41,131 nucleotides of DNA from Hyphomonadaceae bacterium (GTDB lineage: Bacteria > Pseudomonadota > Alphaproteobacteria > Caulobacterales > Hyphomonadaceae). The notes under the pieces are model-generated. The model searched no databases, was not told the origin of the DNA, and worked only from the letters and a program-made list of their open reading frames with translations. Made by a program: the position numbers and the translations under genes. Shown piece after piece: positions 15,028 through 23,226 of this stretch (position 1 is its first letter; each line of letters opens with the position of its first letter). The DNA lies in the NCBI GenBank assembly GCA_028285145.1, contig JANQQC010000046.1, forward strand, positions 1 through 41,131, written 5' to 3'.

Positions 15028-16107
15028 TCATCGCCTTTGTTTATTGGATGTGATCGGCCGAACCATCTTGCCGAACGCCTTGTCGCGCGCCCGCCGCTCG
15101 GCCAGGCTTGCTGAATTGTAACGATCTTCCGCGACAAGTTTTCGCCAGCGGCCAAGGCGGGCGGCATCAATGCGGCCCTCTTCGAGCGCCGCCAGAACCG
15201 CACAGCCCGGCTCGGTGTCGTGCTGACAGTCTCCAAAGCGGCACTCCGTCGCGAGATCTTCGATGTCTGAAAACAGACCCCCAATCCCGGCCGCCGCATC
15301 GGTCAGTTGCAGCTCGCGCATGCCGGGCGTGTCGAGCACGACCCCACCGCCGGGCAAGACATGGAGCTGACGGCGAGTCGTTGTGTGGCGGCCCTTGGCG
15401 TCATCCTCACGGATGCCCTGCGTATCGATGTCGTCGGTTCCCATCAGCGCATTTGTAAGCGTGGATTTGCCCACCCCGGAGGAGCCAAGAAAGGCGAGCG
15501 TGCGCCCAGTCCTGCACCATTCGGCCAGTTTTTCGCGTGGCTCACCGCCCCGAGCATCGAGCGCAAGCACCGGCGTGAGGTCTGAAATCGCCGCCGCGCG
15601 TTCAATGAATGCGTCTGTCGCATCGCTCAGATCGGTCTTGGTCAAAAGAATGACCGGCTCGACTTCAGCCTCGAGCGCAACGGCCACGTAGCGCTCCAGC
15701 CGCGCCACGTTGAAATCCTGATTGCAGGACGAGACGATAAAGGCCGTCTCGACATTCGCCGCAATGAGCTGGAGCTTCCGGTCCGTCCCCGGCGCGCGGC
15801 GCTTGAACAGGCTCTTGCGCTGGAGGACACGGCTGTCTCCGGTGCGGTCTCGATTCAGCATGAGCCAATCGCCGACCGTGCCGTCAGGGCCTGGCGGAAT
15901 GAGCATATCCACCTCATCGCCAAGGACGTGCAATCCATTGCGGTGGACTTCAACGACGCGGACAGGCGGCGTCTCCACCATTTCATCGGCACTGATCTGC
16001 TGGGCAAACCAGGGCTGCCAGCCAAGCGTTTCGATCGTTGAGAGGGTGCGTTTGGGTGCCACCGCTGGACCAGCAGACGGCAGAAACTTCGAGTAGTCCC
16101 GTGACAT
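15028..16107 (-). CDS. rsgA: Ribosome small-subunit-dependent GTPase A
   Basis: Assists late 30S assembly. The circularly permuted GTPase order is visible: an N-terminal OB fold (about residues 30-105), then G4 (LLTKTDLSD), G1/P-loop (GSSGVGKSTLTNAL), the G2 region (GRHTTTRRQ), and G3 (DTPGMREL). The C-terminal zinc knuckle follows (CRFGDCQHDTEPGC). The 359-aa length is typical. It starts ATG 16107. The upstream 216 bases hold two hairpins and no gene. Confidence 0.95.
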   Translation of the reverse strand: MSRDYSKFLPSAGPAVAPKRTLSTIETLGWQPWFAQQISADEMVETPPVRVVEVHRNGLHVLGDEVDMLIPPGPDGTVGDWLMLNRDRTGDSRVLQRKSLFKRRAPGTDRKLQLIAANVETAFIVSSCNQDFNVARLERYVAVALEAEVEPVILLTKTDLSDATDAFIERAAAISDLTPVLALDARGGEPREKLAEWCRTGRTLAFLGSSGVGKSTLTNALMGTDDIDTQGIREDDAKGRHTTTRRQLHVLPGGGVVLDTPGMRELQLTDAAAGIGGLFSDIEDLATECRFGDCQHDTEPGCAVLAALEEGRIDAARLGRWRKLVAEDRYNSASLAERRARDKAFGKMVRPITSNKQRR

Positions 16108-16229
16108 GGGTTTGGACTTTCATGATCCCGGCGCGGTTCGCGCCTGAGGGTTGGTGTCAGATGGTCTGAAATTGCAAACAGCTGCGCGCGCTGATGAGAT
16201 CAGCGGCGGTCATAGCGTCCATTTGCACT

Positions 16230-16249
16230 GGGAAGCGCCTTCGCTTCCC
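16230..16249. repeat. Perfect hairpin between MarR gene and rsgA
   Basis: GGGAAGCG-CCTT-CGCTTCCC: an 8-bp stem with a 4-base loop in the 216-base gap between rsgA (start 16107) and the MarR gene (end 16324). A smaller GGCGCG-GTT-CGCGCC stem is at 16130-16144. Neither has a following T-run. The first may stabilise or end the MarR transcript; nothing else is seen in this gap. Confidence 0.45.
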
Positions 16250-16323
16250 CACCTCACCGGGCCATAAAGTCTCCAATTCGAACCCCTCATGTCGCATGCG
16301 CGCTTTGAGGATTCAAGAGAGCG

Positions 16324-16770
16324 TCAGGTCAGATCACCCGGCAAATGCGTGGTCAGCCGCCCGACAAGCGCCGAGAGCGCCGCGATATGGTCCTCTTCCC
16401 ACCGATCCTTGAAGAGATCGCTGCATTGGCGTTTCAGCGTTGCCTTGGCGTCGTTGAGCACGGTCTCACCGGCTTCTGTCAGCACGACATAGGCAAGCCG
16501 GGCATCGCGCGGATCTGGCTCGCGCCCCACGACGCCGATCTTTTCAAGCGGTTTAGCCATACGGGTGGCGGTCGATGGGCTGACATGCAGGCGCTTGGCA
16601 AGATCAACGCGCGACAGCCGCCCGCCCGGGGCCGCCTGTACGTGTAGCAAGAGCAGCGTTTCCCTTAGCGAAAGACCATGAATAGCGGACAAGCCGCCAG
16701 AGAACCGCTCCTCAATAAGAGCGGTCGCACGCAGCATGCGGGTCACCGCGGAGAAGGAAAAATCAGTCAT
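16324..16770 (-). CDS. MarR family transcriptional regulator
   Basis: 148 aa, a winged helix-turn-helix dimer that usually represses its own promoter and is released by a small phenolic or lipophilic ligand. Visible are the recognition helix region LAKRLHVSPSTATRMAKPLEKIGVV and the wing with DPRDARLAYVVLTEAG, a nearly canonical MarR wing. It lies downstream of the acyl-CoA dehydrogenase on the same strand, 105 bases away. A set of overlapping short palindromes sits 11-34 bases before its start (16781-16803), probably its own operator. The target beyond itself is unknown; the dehydrogenase is a candidate only by proximity. Confidence 0.9.
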   Translation of the reverse strand: MTDFSFSAVTRMLRATALIEERFSGGLSAIHGLSLRETLLLLHVQAAPGGRLSRVDLAKRLHVSPSTATRMAKPLEKIGVVGREPDPRDARLAYVVLTEAGETVLNDAKATLKRQCSDLFKDRWEEDHIAALSALVGRLTTHLPGDLT

Positions 16771-16780
16771 GCCGCTTTAT

Positions 16781-16803
16781 ATGCAAAATCATTGCATCTG
16801 CAA
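16781..16803. promoter_or_regulatory. Overlapping palindromes, probable MarR operator
   Basis: ATGCAA-AATCA-TTGCAT (16781-16797) overlaps TTGCA-TC-TGCAA (16792-16803); both are perfect. They lie directly before the MarR start at 16770, where autorepression sites of this family normally lie. Confidence 0.6.
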
Positions 16804-16875
16804 GCATATTGTTTCTATTAGGTGCGTCATTCAATGCAACCTGAGCGCTCGAGACCCGAAGACTTTGACGGTAAC

Positions 16876-18171
16876 CTACTCCGCGGCGGCCTTCATGGCT
16901 GCTTTCTTCGGCCCCATGAATCCGAACAAGTGCCCGGCCACTTTGCGCATCTGGATCTCTTCGGAGCCCTCGGTGATGCGATAACGGCGATGGTGGCGAT
17001 AGATATGCCCGAACGGCTTGTGCCGGGAATAGCCCATTCCGCCATGAACCTGCATCGCCCGGTCAGCCGCGTTACAGCAGAGGCGGTTGGCCTTGTAGTT
17101 ACACATGGAGACCTTGTCGGAGAGCTGGATGGCCACTTCCGGCTTGGTCATCTGATCCATCTCCCAGGCGGTCTTGAAGATCAGCAGCCTCAGCATCTCC
17201 GCATCAGTGGCCAGCTCCACAAGTGGGAACTGGATCGCCTGATTAATGGCGAGCGCCTTGCCGAACGGGGCCCGCGCACGGGCATAGTCGACGCTCTCAT
17301 CGATACAGTAGAGCGCCGCGCCGGTGGAACTCGCCGCCTGACGGATGCGGTTCTCGTGAACAAAATGCTGGGCGAGCGCGAGGCCTCCTTCCGGCGGACC
17401 GAACAGCGCTGAGTCAGGCACCCAGACATTGGTGATCGAAACACGTGGATGGTCGGTCGGCATGTTGAACGTCCAGAGATACTCCTCGACCTTCATGCCC
17501 GGATCATCGGCCGGCAGCAGCAGGCAGGAAATGCCGCGTGCATCGCCATCCTCGCCGCTGGTCCGGCAGAAGCACATCATATGCGTCGCCACATGCATGC
17601 CGGTCGTCCACATCTTCTCGCCATTGACCAGCCAGCCATCGACGCCATCGCGTGTTTCGCGCACGGCCGTTGTGTCCATATGGGTGGCATCGGAGCCGTG
17701 CTCAGGCTCTGTCAGCCCGAACGTGGCCCGGAACTCCCCTTTCAGCGCGGCTTCGGCGAGGTGTTTCTGATCCTCACGCGCGAAATCCCGCAGCATCAGG
17801 ATCTGCGGGAAGTTCGCGACGATCGAATGCTCGTTTTGCAGATCGTTATGCAGGCCGAGCCCCTTCCGGGCGAGGTGCTCCCGGATCACGGCCATGGCCA
17901 GGTTCGACCCGTTCTGACCGCCATACTCCTCGGGCAGACCGAACCGGAAATGCCCGGCGGCATCGGCGCGGCGCTTGGCCTCGCGCAACAGGTCTTCCCA
18001 CTCTTCACGCGGCAGGCCGCCATTGTCGAAGTCCGTACGCGCCCATTCGCGCCGATGGTCGAAGAAGCGGATATTGTCGTCCTGTTCTTCAAGCGGCTTG
18101 ATTTCTTTTTCAATGAAATCGTCGAGGACGCCCAGATAGTCCTGAAGATCCTTCGGAATGTCGAAATCCAT
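16876..18171 (-). CDS. Acyl-CoA dehydrogenase family protein
   Basis: FAD-dependent enzyme taking hydrogens from the alpha and beta carbons of an acyl-CoA. The 431-aa protein has the N-terminal helical domain, the flavin-contact strand FGLTEPEHGSDATHM, the NGEKMWTTG segment, and the C-terminal helical domain with ARAPFGKALAINQAIQFPL, VHGGMGYSRHKPFGHIYRHHR and ITEGSEEIQMRKVAG; the Glu of TEGSEEIQ is at the position of the catalytic base. The start is ATG 18171, with AGGAGA upstream; the frame is open 78 bases further. The ending resembles the longer-chain or alkyl/aryl acyl-CoA branch, but chain length cannot be stated. Confidence 0.92.
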   Translation of the reverse strand: MDFDIPKDLQDYLGVLDDFIEKEIKPLEEQDDNIRFFDHRREWARTDFDNGGLPREEWEDLLREAKRRADAAGHFRFGLPEEYGGQNGSNLAMAVIREHLARKGLGLHNDLQNEHSIVANFPQILMLRDFAREDQKHLAEAALKGEFRATFGLTEPEHGSDATHMDTTAVRETRDGVDGWLVNGEKMWTTGMHVATHMMCFCRTSGEDGDARGISCLLLPADDPGMKVEEYLWTFNMPTDHPRVSITNVWVPDSALFGPPEGGLALAQHFVHENRIRQAASSTGAALYCIDESVDYARARAPFGKALAINQAIQFPLVELATDAEMLRLLIFKTAWEMDQMTKPEVAIQLSDKVSMCNYKANRLCCNAADRAMQVHGGMGYSRHKPFGHIYRHHRRYRITEGSEEIQMRKVAGHLFGFMGPKKAAMKAAAE

Positions 18172-18298
18172 GGCGGCGTCTCCTGCGTAATCCTGTTTGA
18201 GACACCTTAACCCGCCATATCGGGGCAGCAATGCGGGACGCAGCGTCACCTGAAACCATTTGATTTTGCGACGCTTTTGCAGCCGAAAACAAAAAAGT

Positions 18299-18315
18299 AG
18301 CGAACAGTGTTCACT
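18299..18315. promoter_or_regulatory. Palindromic operator candidate, divergent promoter region
   Basis: GAACA-G-TGTTC is perfect (18302-18312), extending to 17 bp (AGCGAACA/TGTTCACT) with one mismatch. It sits in the 234-base region between the divergent acyl-CoA dehydrogenase and CC_3452-family genes, a place where one regulator could control both. The regulator is not identified. Confidence 0.5.
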
Positions 18316-18405
18316 AAACGCTGGACATTTTATTCAGTCATTGTAGTTTAGCGGTTGAAGCACACGCTTCACACCACAACCCGTAGGCAAAAAGGCATTC
18401 CTCCC

Positions 18406-18708
18406 ATGCTCCGAACCACCGCTCTCGTCGCCGCAATGGCGGTCTTCGCCGCGCCCGCATTCGCGGCGTCCACATTCGTCGCTCAGCTGGAGACCCCGGT
18501 CGCCGAGCAGGAACGTTTTGTCGCCAACAAAGCCCTTTGGAGCTGCGAAGGTGATATGTGTACGGCAGAACTCAAGCGCAAATCCCCCACCGTGCGCTCA
18601 TGCCGTAAATTCGTGAAGGAAATCGGCCCCGTGAAGACCTTCGCGACTGGCGACAACGCGCTTAGCGAAGAAGATGTCGCGGCCTGCAACGAGTCCGCGA
18701 AACGCTAA
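18406..18708 (+). CDS. CC_3452 family secreted protein
   Basis: 100 aa. ATG 18406 begins a clear signal peptide (MLRTTALVAAMAVFAAPAFAA, cut near AFA-A); the in-frame ATG 18355 would put 17 extra residues before it. The mature part has LWSCEGDMCTAEL and VRSCRKFVKEIGPVKTF, with four cysteines that could form two disulfides, as in the small periplasmic CC_3452 family of Caulobacter relatives. Function is unknown. It is a single gene with its own terminator. Confidence 0.82.
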   Translation: MLRTTALVAAMAVFAAPAFAASTFVAQLETPVAEQERFVANKALWSCEGDMCTAELKRKSPTVRSCRKFVKEIGPVKTFATGDNALSEEDVAACNESAKR

Positions 18709-18734
18709 GCGATTCTTTCAGCTCACTCCTCCTC

Positions 18735-18762
18735 GGGCCGCGCTCCAGCGGCCCATTTTTTT
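18735..18762 (+). terminator. Terminator after the CC_3452-family gene
   Basis: GGGCCGC-GCTCCA-GCGGCCC, a 7-bp GC stem at 18735-18754, followed by ATTTTTTT. It is a textbook rho-independent terminator 27 bases after the stop. Confidence 0.92.
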
Positions 18763-18771
18763 GCCTGGAGG

Positions 18772-19176
18772 TCAGGCAGAGGCCTCTTCTGTGGGCTCAA
18801 CCGGCTCCCAGAGCTCAATCTTGCGGCCGTCAGGGTCCATCACCCATGCAAAGCGGCCATAGGGCTCGTCCATCTGCTCACCTTCCAGGGGCACGCCTTC
18901 CGCCTCAAGTTTGACGATGATTTCATCGAGATTGTCGACCATGAGGTTCATCATGAAGTCGGAATCCGACGGCTTGAAATAGTCGCTATCCCCCTTGAAC
19001 GGCGACCAGATCGTCATCGCGCCCTTGGGGAAATGGCCCACCGAACCGGCATGCGAGAACATCGCGCCCCCAAAATCGTTCATCTCGATACCGAGCGTCC
19101 GTGCGTACCAGGTGCGCGTCGCCTCGACATCCTTGCAGAGGAAAAAGACCCCTCCCAAACCGATCACTTTTCCCAT
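18772..19176 (-). CDS. VOC superfamily (glyoxalase-like) protein
   Basis: 134 aa, one vicinal oxygen chelate domain: GLGGVFFLCKDVEATRTWYARTLGIEM at the first beta-alpha module, and VDNLDEIIVKLEAEGV with WVMDPDGRKIELWEP at the second. The last Glu (IELWEP) is a normal metal-ligand position; an early His ligand is not evident, so metal binding is uncertain. The start at 19176 follows GGGAAC; the open frame reaches 19230. It is divergent from the dehalogenase gene 74 bases away, so the two may share a promoter region. Confidence 0.86.
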   Translation of the reverse strand: MGKVIGLGGVFFLCKDVEATRTWYARTLGIEMNDFGGAMFSHAGSVGHFPKGAMTIWSPFKGDSDYFKPSDSDFMMNLMVDNLDEIIVKLEAEGVPLEGEQMDEPYGRFAWVMDPDGRKIELWEPVEPTEEASA

Positions 19177-19250
19177 GTTCCCATTTCCGAAGTTGCCCAC
19201 ACCACCAAGCCAGCCCAGTGTAGCTCTCAAACCATCAGAGGAAACCCAGC

Positions 19251-20153
19251 ATGCCGATAGATGCCGTACGCACGCCCGATGAGCGGTTCGCCAGCCTCCC
19301 CGGCTACGATTTTACGCCCAACTATGTCGATGACCTGCCAGGCTATGAAGGCCTGAGGGTTCACTATGTGGATGAGGGGCCGAAGGATGCCACTCACACC
19401 TTTCTTTGCCTGCACGGCCAGCCAAGCTGGTCCTACCTCTATCGCAAGATGGCCCCGGTCTTTCTGGAAGCTGGCGGCCGCGTGATCGCGCCGGACTGGC
19501 TTGGCTTTGGCAAGTCCGACAAGCCTGTCGAAGACGCCGTCTACACGTTCGACTTTCACCGCGACATGATGATGGCCCTCATCGAGCGGCTAGACCTGAC
19601 CAACATCACGCTGGTCTGTCAGGACTGGGGCGGCCTGCTTGGGCTGACCATTCCGCAGGACATGCCAGAGCGTTTCAAACGCCTGATCGTGATGAACACG
19701 GCCATCGCCGTTGGCCAGTCACCCGGCGAGGGTTTCGATAACTGGAAAGCCTTTGCGGCGAGCCAGCCGGACATGGATGTCGGGGCGCTGATGAAGCGCG
19801 GCACGCCCATCCTGTCGGATGCCGAAGCGGCCGCCTATGGTGCCCCATACCCGGATGTCACCTACAAGGCCGGTGTCCGCCGCTTTCCCGAAATGGTGAT
19901 GGTCTCGCCCGAGATGGACGGCGTGGGCATCTCCCGCCGGGCTCGTCAGTGGTGGGCGAGCGAATGGGACGGCGAGAGCTTCATGGCGGTCGGCATGCAG
20001 GACCCGGTCCTTGGACCAAATCAAATGGCCGATCTGCGCGCGACGATTAAAGGCTGTCCGACGCCAATGGAGATCGCCGATGGCGGACACTTCGTGCAGG
20101 AATGGGGCGAGCCAATCGCGCGCGCCGCCCTGAAGGCCTTCGGAGATTTGTAG
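19251..20153 (+). CDS. Haloalkane dehalogenase, subfamily HLD-I (DhlA-like)
   Basis: Hydrolyses carbon-halogen bonds of haloalkanes to alcohol plus halide, using an alpha/beta-hydrolase fold, in the cytoplasm. The 300-aa protein matches Xanthobacter DhlA along its length: start RTPDERFASLPGYDF, LHGQPSWSYLYRKM, DWLGFGKSDKP. The catalytic set is complete: nucleophile Asp125 and halide-holding Trp126 in LVCQDWGGLLGL, second halide Trp165 (FDNWKAF), Asp251 in GMQDPVLGP, and His280 in DGGHFVQEWG. In the cap, DhlA MKRWAP is MKRGTP here (Gly184), so the substrate pocket probably differs. The real substrate is unknown. It is followed by an exporter gene. Confidence 0.93.
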   Translation: MPIDAVRTPDERFASLPGYDFTPNYVDDLPGYEGLRVHYVDEGPKDATHTFLCLHGQPSWSYLYRKMAPVFLEAGGRVIAPDWLGFGKSDKPVEDAVYTFDFHRDMMMALIERLDLTNITLVCQDWGGLLGLTIPQDMPERFKRLIVMNTAIAVGQSPGEGFDNWKAFAASQPDMDVGALMKRGTPILSDAEAAAYGAPYPDVTYKAGVRRFPEMVMVSPEMDGVGISRRARQWWASEWDGESFMAVGMQDPVLGPNQMADLRATIKGCPTPMEIADGGHFVQEWGEPIARAALKAFGDL

Positions 20154-20193
20154 CGCCAGGGCGATAACACGCCGCCCGTCTCATTAAGCGCTT

Positions 20194-20239
20194 GCTTCAT
20201 CGCCCGGCGAGGTTCAGAACCGCCAGCCGGGTTTGAAGC
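20194..20239 (+). promoter_or_regulatory. Structured leader before the Bcr/CflA transporter
   Basis: Nested pairing: GCTTCA (20194-20199) with TGAAGC (20234-20239), CCCGG (20203-20207) with CCGGG (20227-20231), and an inner GGTT-CAG-AACC (20211-20221). It ends four bases before the AAGGAGGGGG ribosome binding site. It may be an RNA control element; no known riboswitch class is recognised. Confidence 0.45.
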
Positions 20240-20255
20240 AGGCAAGGAGGGGGAC

Positions 20256-21488
20256 ATGGCAGATACCGAAAACGTCCCCACCCTGCCGAAGAAACTGCCC
20301 GTCTCGACAGGCGAGTTCGTTGTCATCATCGCTGCCCTGATGGCGCTGAACGCGCTGGCCATTGATGTGATGCTACCGGCGCTTGATGACATCGCCGCCT
20401 CGCTCGGTGTCGCTGAAGGCAATGATCAGCAGCTGATCATCTACGCCTACATTCTCGGCTTCGGCGCGCCGCAACTGGTCTTCGGCCCGCTCTCTGACCG
20501 CTATGGTCGCCGGCCTGTGCTGTTTGTCTCGCTGGTCGGCTACACGCTGGCCGGGATTGTCTGCATGTCGGTCTCCAGCTTCTCGGCGCTGTTGGCCGCA
20601 CGCTTCATACAGGGCGTCTTCGCGTCCGGCTGCCGGGTCGTCTCGGTTTCCATTGTCAGGGACGTATTCGAAGGCCGAGGCATGGCGAGGATCATGTCCC
20701 TGGTGATGACCATCTTTATGGTCGTCCCCATTCTTGCACCCTCCATTGGTCAACTGGTCCTGTATTTCGCGCCATGGGAGTGGACGTTCGGCGTGCTCTC
20801 CATCGCCAGCCTCATCCTGCTTGTCTGGTGCTATTTCCGGCTGTCGGAAACCCTGCCCGAAGAGGCGCGTCGGCCCTTGAGCGTCAGATCAAGCACGTCT
20901 GCATATCTAGAAGTGATCCGCAGCCGGGTGACCTTCGGCTACATGGCGGCGAGCGGACTGATCTTTGGATCGCTTTTCGCCTTCATCGGCGCGGCCGAGC
21001 AGATCTTCACCGAAGTGTTCCATCAGGAAGAAACCTTCGTGCTCTGGTTCGCCGGTATCGCGCTGACGCTGTCGATTGCGAACTTCACCAATTCCCGGCT
21101 GGTGGAGCGCTTCGGTATGCGGCGGCTCAGCCACAGCGCACTGGTGGGCTTTTGTATCCTGTCGCTGACGCTGATGCTGAGCCTGCGGATCTTCGGAGAA
21201 CACCTTGCCCTCTTCTTCCCGCTCTTTGCCTTGATCTTCGCCTGCTTCGGCCTGATCGGATCGAACTTCAACGCGCTGGCGATGGAGCCGCTCGGCAAGA
21301 TCGCGGGCACAGCCAGCGCCGCCTATGGCTTTGCGACAACAACGCTCTCCAGTCTCATCGGATGGATGATCGGCAGCCGTTATGACGGGTCTGCGATTCC
21401 GGTAATCACCGGCTTCTTTATTCTCGGTCTGGTGTCTCTTGCGGCTGTGCTGATCACAGAGCGCGGCAAGCTGTTCTCCAACCGCTAG
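20256..21488 (+). CDS. Bcr/CflA family MFS multidrug exporter
   Basis: 410 aa, 12 membrane segments, inner-membrane proton-driven export. TM1 carries LMALNALAIDVMLPALDDIAASLG, the DHA1 Bcr/CflA opening; motif A is GPLSDRYGRRPVLFVSL after TM2, and ARFIQGVFASGCRVVSVSIVRD matches the TM4 motif B (RFxQG). Such carriers export drugs or metabolites; the substrate is not readable. It starts behind a very strong ribosome binding site, downstream of the dehalogenase (103-base gap with a structured leader). It converges on rpoH with three bases between stops. Confidence 0.92.
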   Translation: MADTENVPTLPKKLPVSTGEFVVIIAALMALNALAIDVMLPALDDIAASLGVAEGNDQQLIIYAYILGFGAPQLVFGPLSDRYGRRPVLFVSLVGYTLAGIVCMSVSSFSALLAARFIQGVFASGCRVVSVSIVRDVFEGRGMARIMSLVMTIFMVVPILAPSIGQLVLYFAPWEWTFGVLSIASLILLVWCYFRLSETLPEEARRPLSVRSSTSAYLEVIRSRVTFGYMAASGLIFGSLFAFIGAAEQIFTEVFHQEETFVLWFAGIALTLSIANFTNSRLVERFGMRRLSHSALVGFCILSLTLMLSLRIFGEHLALFFPLFALIFACFGLIGSNFNALAMEPLGKIAGTASAAYGFATTTLSSLIGWMIGSRYDGSAIPVITGFFILGLVSLAAVLITERGKLFSNR

Positions 21489-21491
21489 CGC

Positions 21492-22379
21492 CTAGACGTC
21501 TGGCAGAAGACCCGCCTCTTCCGGGTCGCCGACAATGCCTTCCAGTGCCTTGCGCAATTTGCCAAGCGCCTGATGCTCGATCTGGCGGACACGCTCCTTG
21601 GAGATGCCGAGCTGTTTGCCAAGCGTCTCCAGCGTGACCGTATCATCAGTCAGGCGGCGCTCCTTGATGATCAGCGTTTCCCGGTCCGTCAGGGCTTTGA
21701 GCGCTTCTGCGATCCATTCCTTGCGACGGTCGCTATCGCGCCGTTCCATGATCTCGGCTTCGGGTTCCTTGGACTCATCGGCAAGCAGATCCTGCCACTC
21801 CGCATCGCCATCCACAGCTAGCGGCGCATTCAGGGACCTGTCGGATGCGGACAGGCGAGAGGCCATGGTTTCCACATCACGCTCGGGAACGCCGAGATGC
21901 GTGGCAACCCATTGCTTGTTCTCACGCGTCATCACCGCATCGTCTGTGTCATCGATCTGGGCACGCAGGCGACGAAGATTGAAGAAGAGCGATTTCTGGG
22001 CCGCGGTCGTGCCGGTTCTGACGATGGACCAGTTCCGCAGCACATAATCCTGAATGGAGGAGCGGATCCACCACGAGGCATAGGTTGAGAACCGGACTTC
22101 CCGGGAGGGTTCGAACCGGGCGGCCGCCTGCATCAGGCCGACATTCCCCTCCTGCACGAGATCCGGCATGGGAAGGCCATAATGGCGAAATTTCGCGGCC
22201 ATGGAGATGACGAGGCGCATATAGGCACTCGTCAGTTCATGGAGGGCGGCCTCATCGTCGCGCTCCCGCCAACGGCGCGCAAGATCAAGCTCGTGTTCCT
22301 GTTCAAGCAACGGGGCCTTCATGGCTTTCTTCACGAATTTACGATCAGCGGAATTATTGCCGAAATTCGTTGTGGCCAT
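21492..22379 (-). CDS. rpoH: RNA polymerase heat-shock sigma factor (sigma-32)
   Basis: 295 aa. Region 2 has MRLVISMAAKFRHYGLPMPDLVQEGNVGLMQA and FSTYASWWIRSSIQDYVLRNW, the core-binding and -10 recognition segments; the RpoH box QKSLFFNLRRLR separates it from other group 2-3 sigmas. Region 4 with LTDDTVTLETLGKQLGISKERVRQIE reads the -35. It directs chaperone and protease genes. The alphaproteobacterial type often occurs in two copies per genome; which paralog this is cannot be told. The start is ATG 22379 behind GGGAG. Confidence 0.95.
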   Translation of the reverse strand: MATTNFGNNSADRKFVKKAMKAPLLEQEHELDLARRWRERDDEAALHELTSAYMRLVISMAAKFRHYGLPMPDLVQEGNVGLMQAAARFEPSREVRFSTYASWWIRSSIQDYVLRNWSIVRTGTTAAQKSLFFNLRRLRAQIDDTDDAVMTRENKQWVATHLGVPERDVETMASRLSASDRSLNAPLAVDGDAEWQDLLADESKEPEAEIMERRDSDRRKEWIAEALKALTDRETLIIKERRLTDDTVTLETLGKQLGISKERVRQIEHQALGKLRKALEGIVGDPEEAGLLPDV

Positions 22380-22498
22380 GGATGTCTCCCTTGCACGCTA
22401 AAGGGTGCGTTATGGAAGTCTTTACGTTTGAAGCCCGCCAGCGGATCACGGAAAACCTTGAAAAAGAATCTATCCGATCTACCGCGAAGTCAGAATAC

Positions 22499-22530
22499 AA
22501 AAACGCCGCACAGGGTGACCTGCACGGCGT
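22499..22530 (-). terminator. Terminator after carD
   Basis: On the minus strand ACGCCGTGCAGG-TCAC-CCTGTGCGGCGT forms a 12-bp stem (two G-U pairs), followed by a run of T (complement of 22499-22503). It lies 27 bases beyond the carD stop and ends the minus-strand unit before rpoH. Confidence 0.9.
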
Positions 22531-22556
22531 CTTGTTTTCTAAAGAGAAAAGCCCCG

Positions 22557-23081
22557 CTAAGCGGCTTTCTTCTTGGCGAGCGACTTGGCAAGTTTTTCCA
22601 TCGCCTTGTCCCGCTCAATGTTCTCAACGGCGGCAAGCTCGCGCGCCATCCGGTCCAGCGCGCTCTCATAGAGCTGACGCTCGGAGTAAGACTGGTCAGG
22701 CTGGTCTTCGCCGCGGTGCAGGTCACGAACGACTTCCGCGATCGAGATCAGGTCACCTGAATTGATCTTGGCTTCGTATTCCTGAGCCCGGCGCGACCAC
22801 ATGGTCCGCTTGATCCGAGCCCGTCCACCCAGTGTCTTCAGGGCGTCGTCGACCAGCTTCGAACCTGCCAGTGCACGCATGCCGGAGGCTTCAGCCCGGT
22901 TTGTGGGCACGCGCAGGATCATTTTGTCCTGATCGAAGGAGACCACATAGACTTCGAGATCCATACCGGCGACTTTTTGTTTCTCGATGCCAGTCACGGT
23001 TCCGACGCCGTGCGCAGGATATACGATGCTCTGACCGATATCGAACGCGAGAGAAGATTTTGCCTGGGCTTTTTTCGCCAT
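22557..23081 (-). CDS. carD: CarD family RNA polymerase-binding regulator
   Basis: 174 aa. The N-terminal Tudor-like domain FDIGQSIVYPAHGVGTVTGIEKQ (about residues 15-70) binds the RNA polymerase beta subunit, as in the TRCF interaction domain; the C-terminal helices (about 90-165) include TMWSRRAQEYEAKINSGD, the DNA-contacting region with a conserved Trp that stabilises open promoters. The last residues are Lys/Ala-rich. Start is ATG 23081 (the frame opens at 23099). It is in the conserved alphaproteobacterial order next to fdxA. Confidence 0.95.
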   Translation of the reverse strand: MAKKAQAKSSLAFDIGQSIVYPAHGVGTVTGIEKQKVAGMDLEVYVVSFDQDKMILRVPTNRAEASGMRALAGSKLVDDALKTLGGRARIKRTMWSRRAQEYEAKINSGDLISIAEVVRDLHRGEDQPDQSYSERQLYESALDRMARELAAVENIERDKAMEKLAKSLAKKKAA

Positions 23082-23226
23082 ACTTACGCCTTTCCACACA
23101 GCACTAGCCGCCGAGCTGCGATTCTCACAAATACACGTGAGCGCATGGACGGAGGCTTTTATTTATTGCTCAAGCGTTGAGTATAACAGATTTTCAACGA
23201 TCTCTCAACTCGCGCGTGTTTTGGCC

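Noticed and set aside
18302-18312. GAACAGTGTTC considered as a LexA (SOS) box
   Set aside because: Alphaproteobacterial LexA sites are GTTC-N7-GTTC or GAAC-N7-GAAC direct repeats; this is an inverted repeat with a one-base spacer, and the adjacent genes are not SOS genes.
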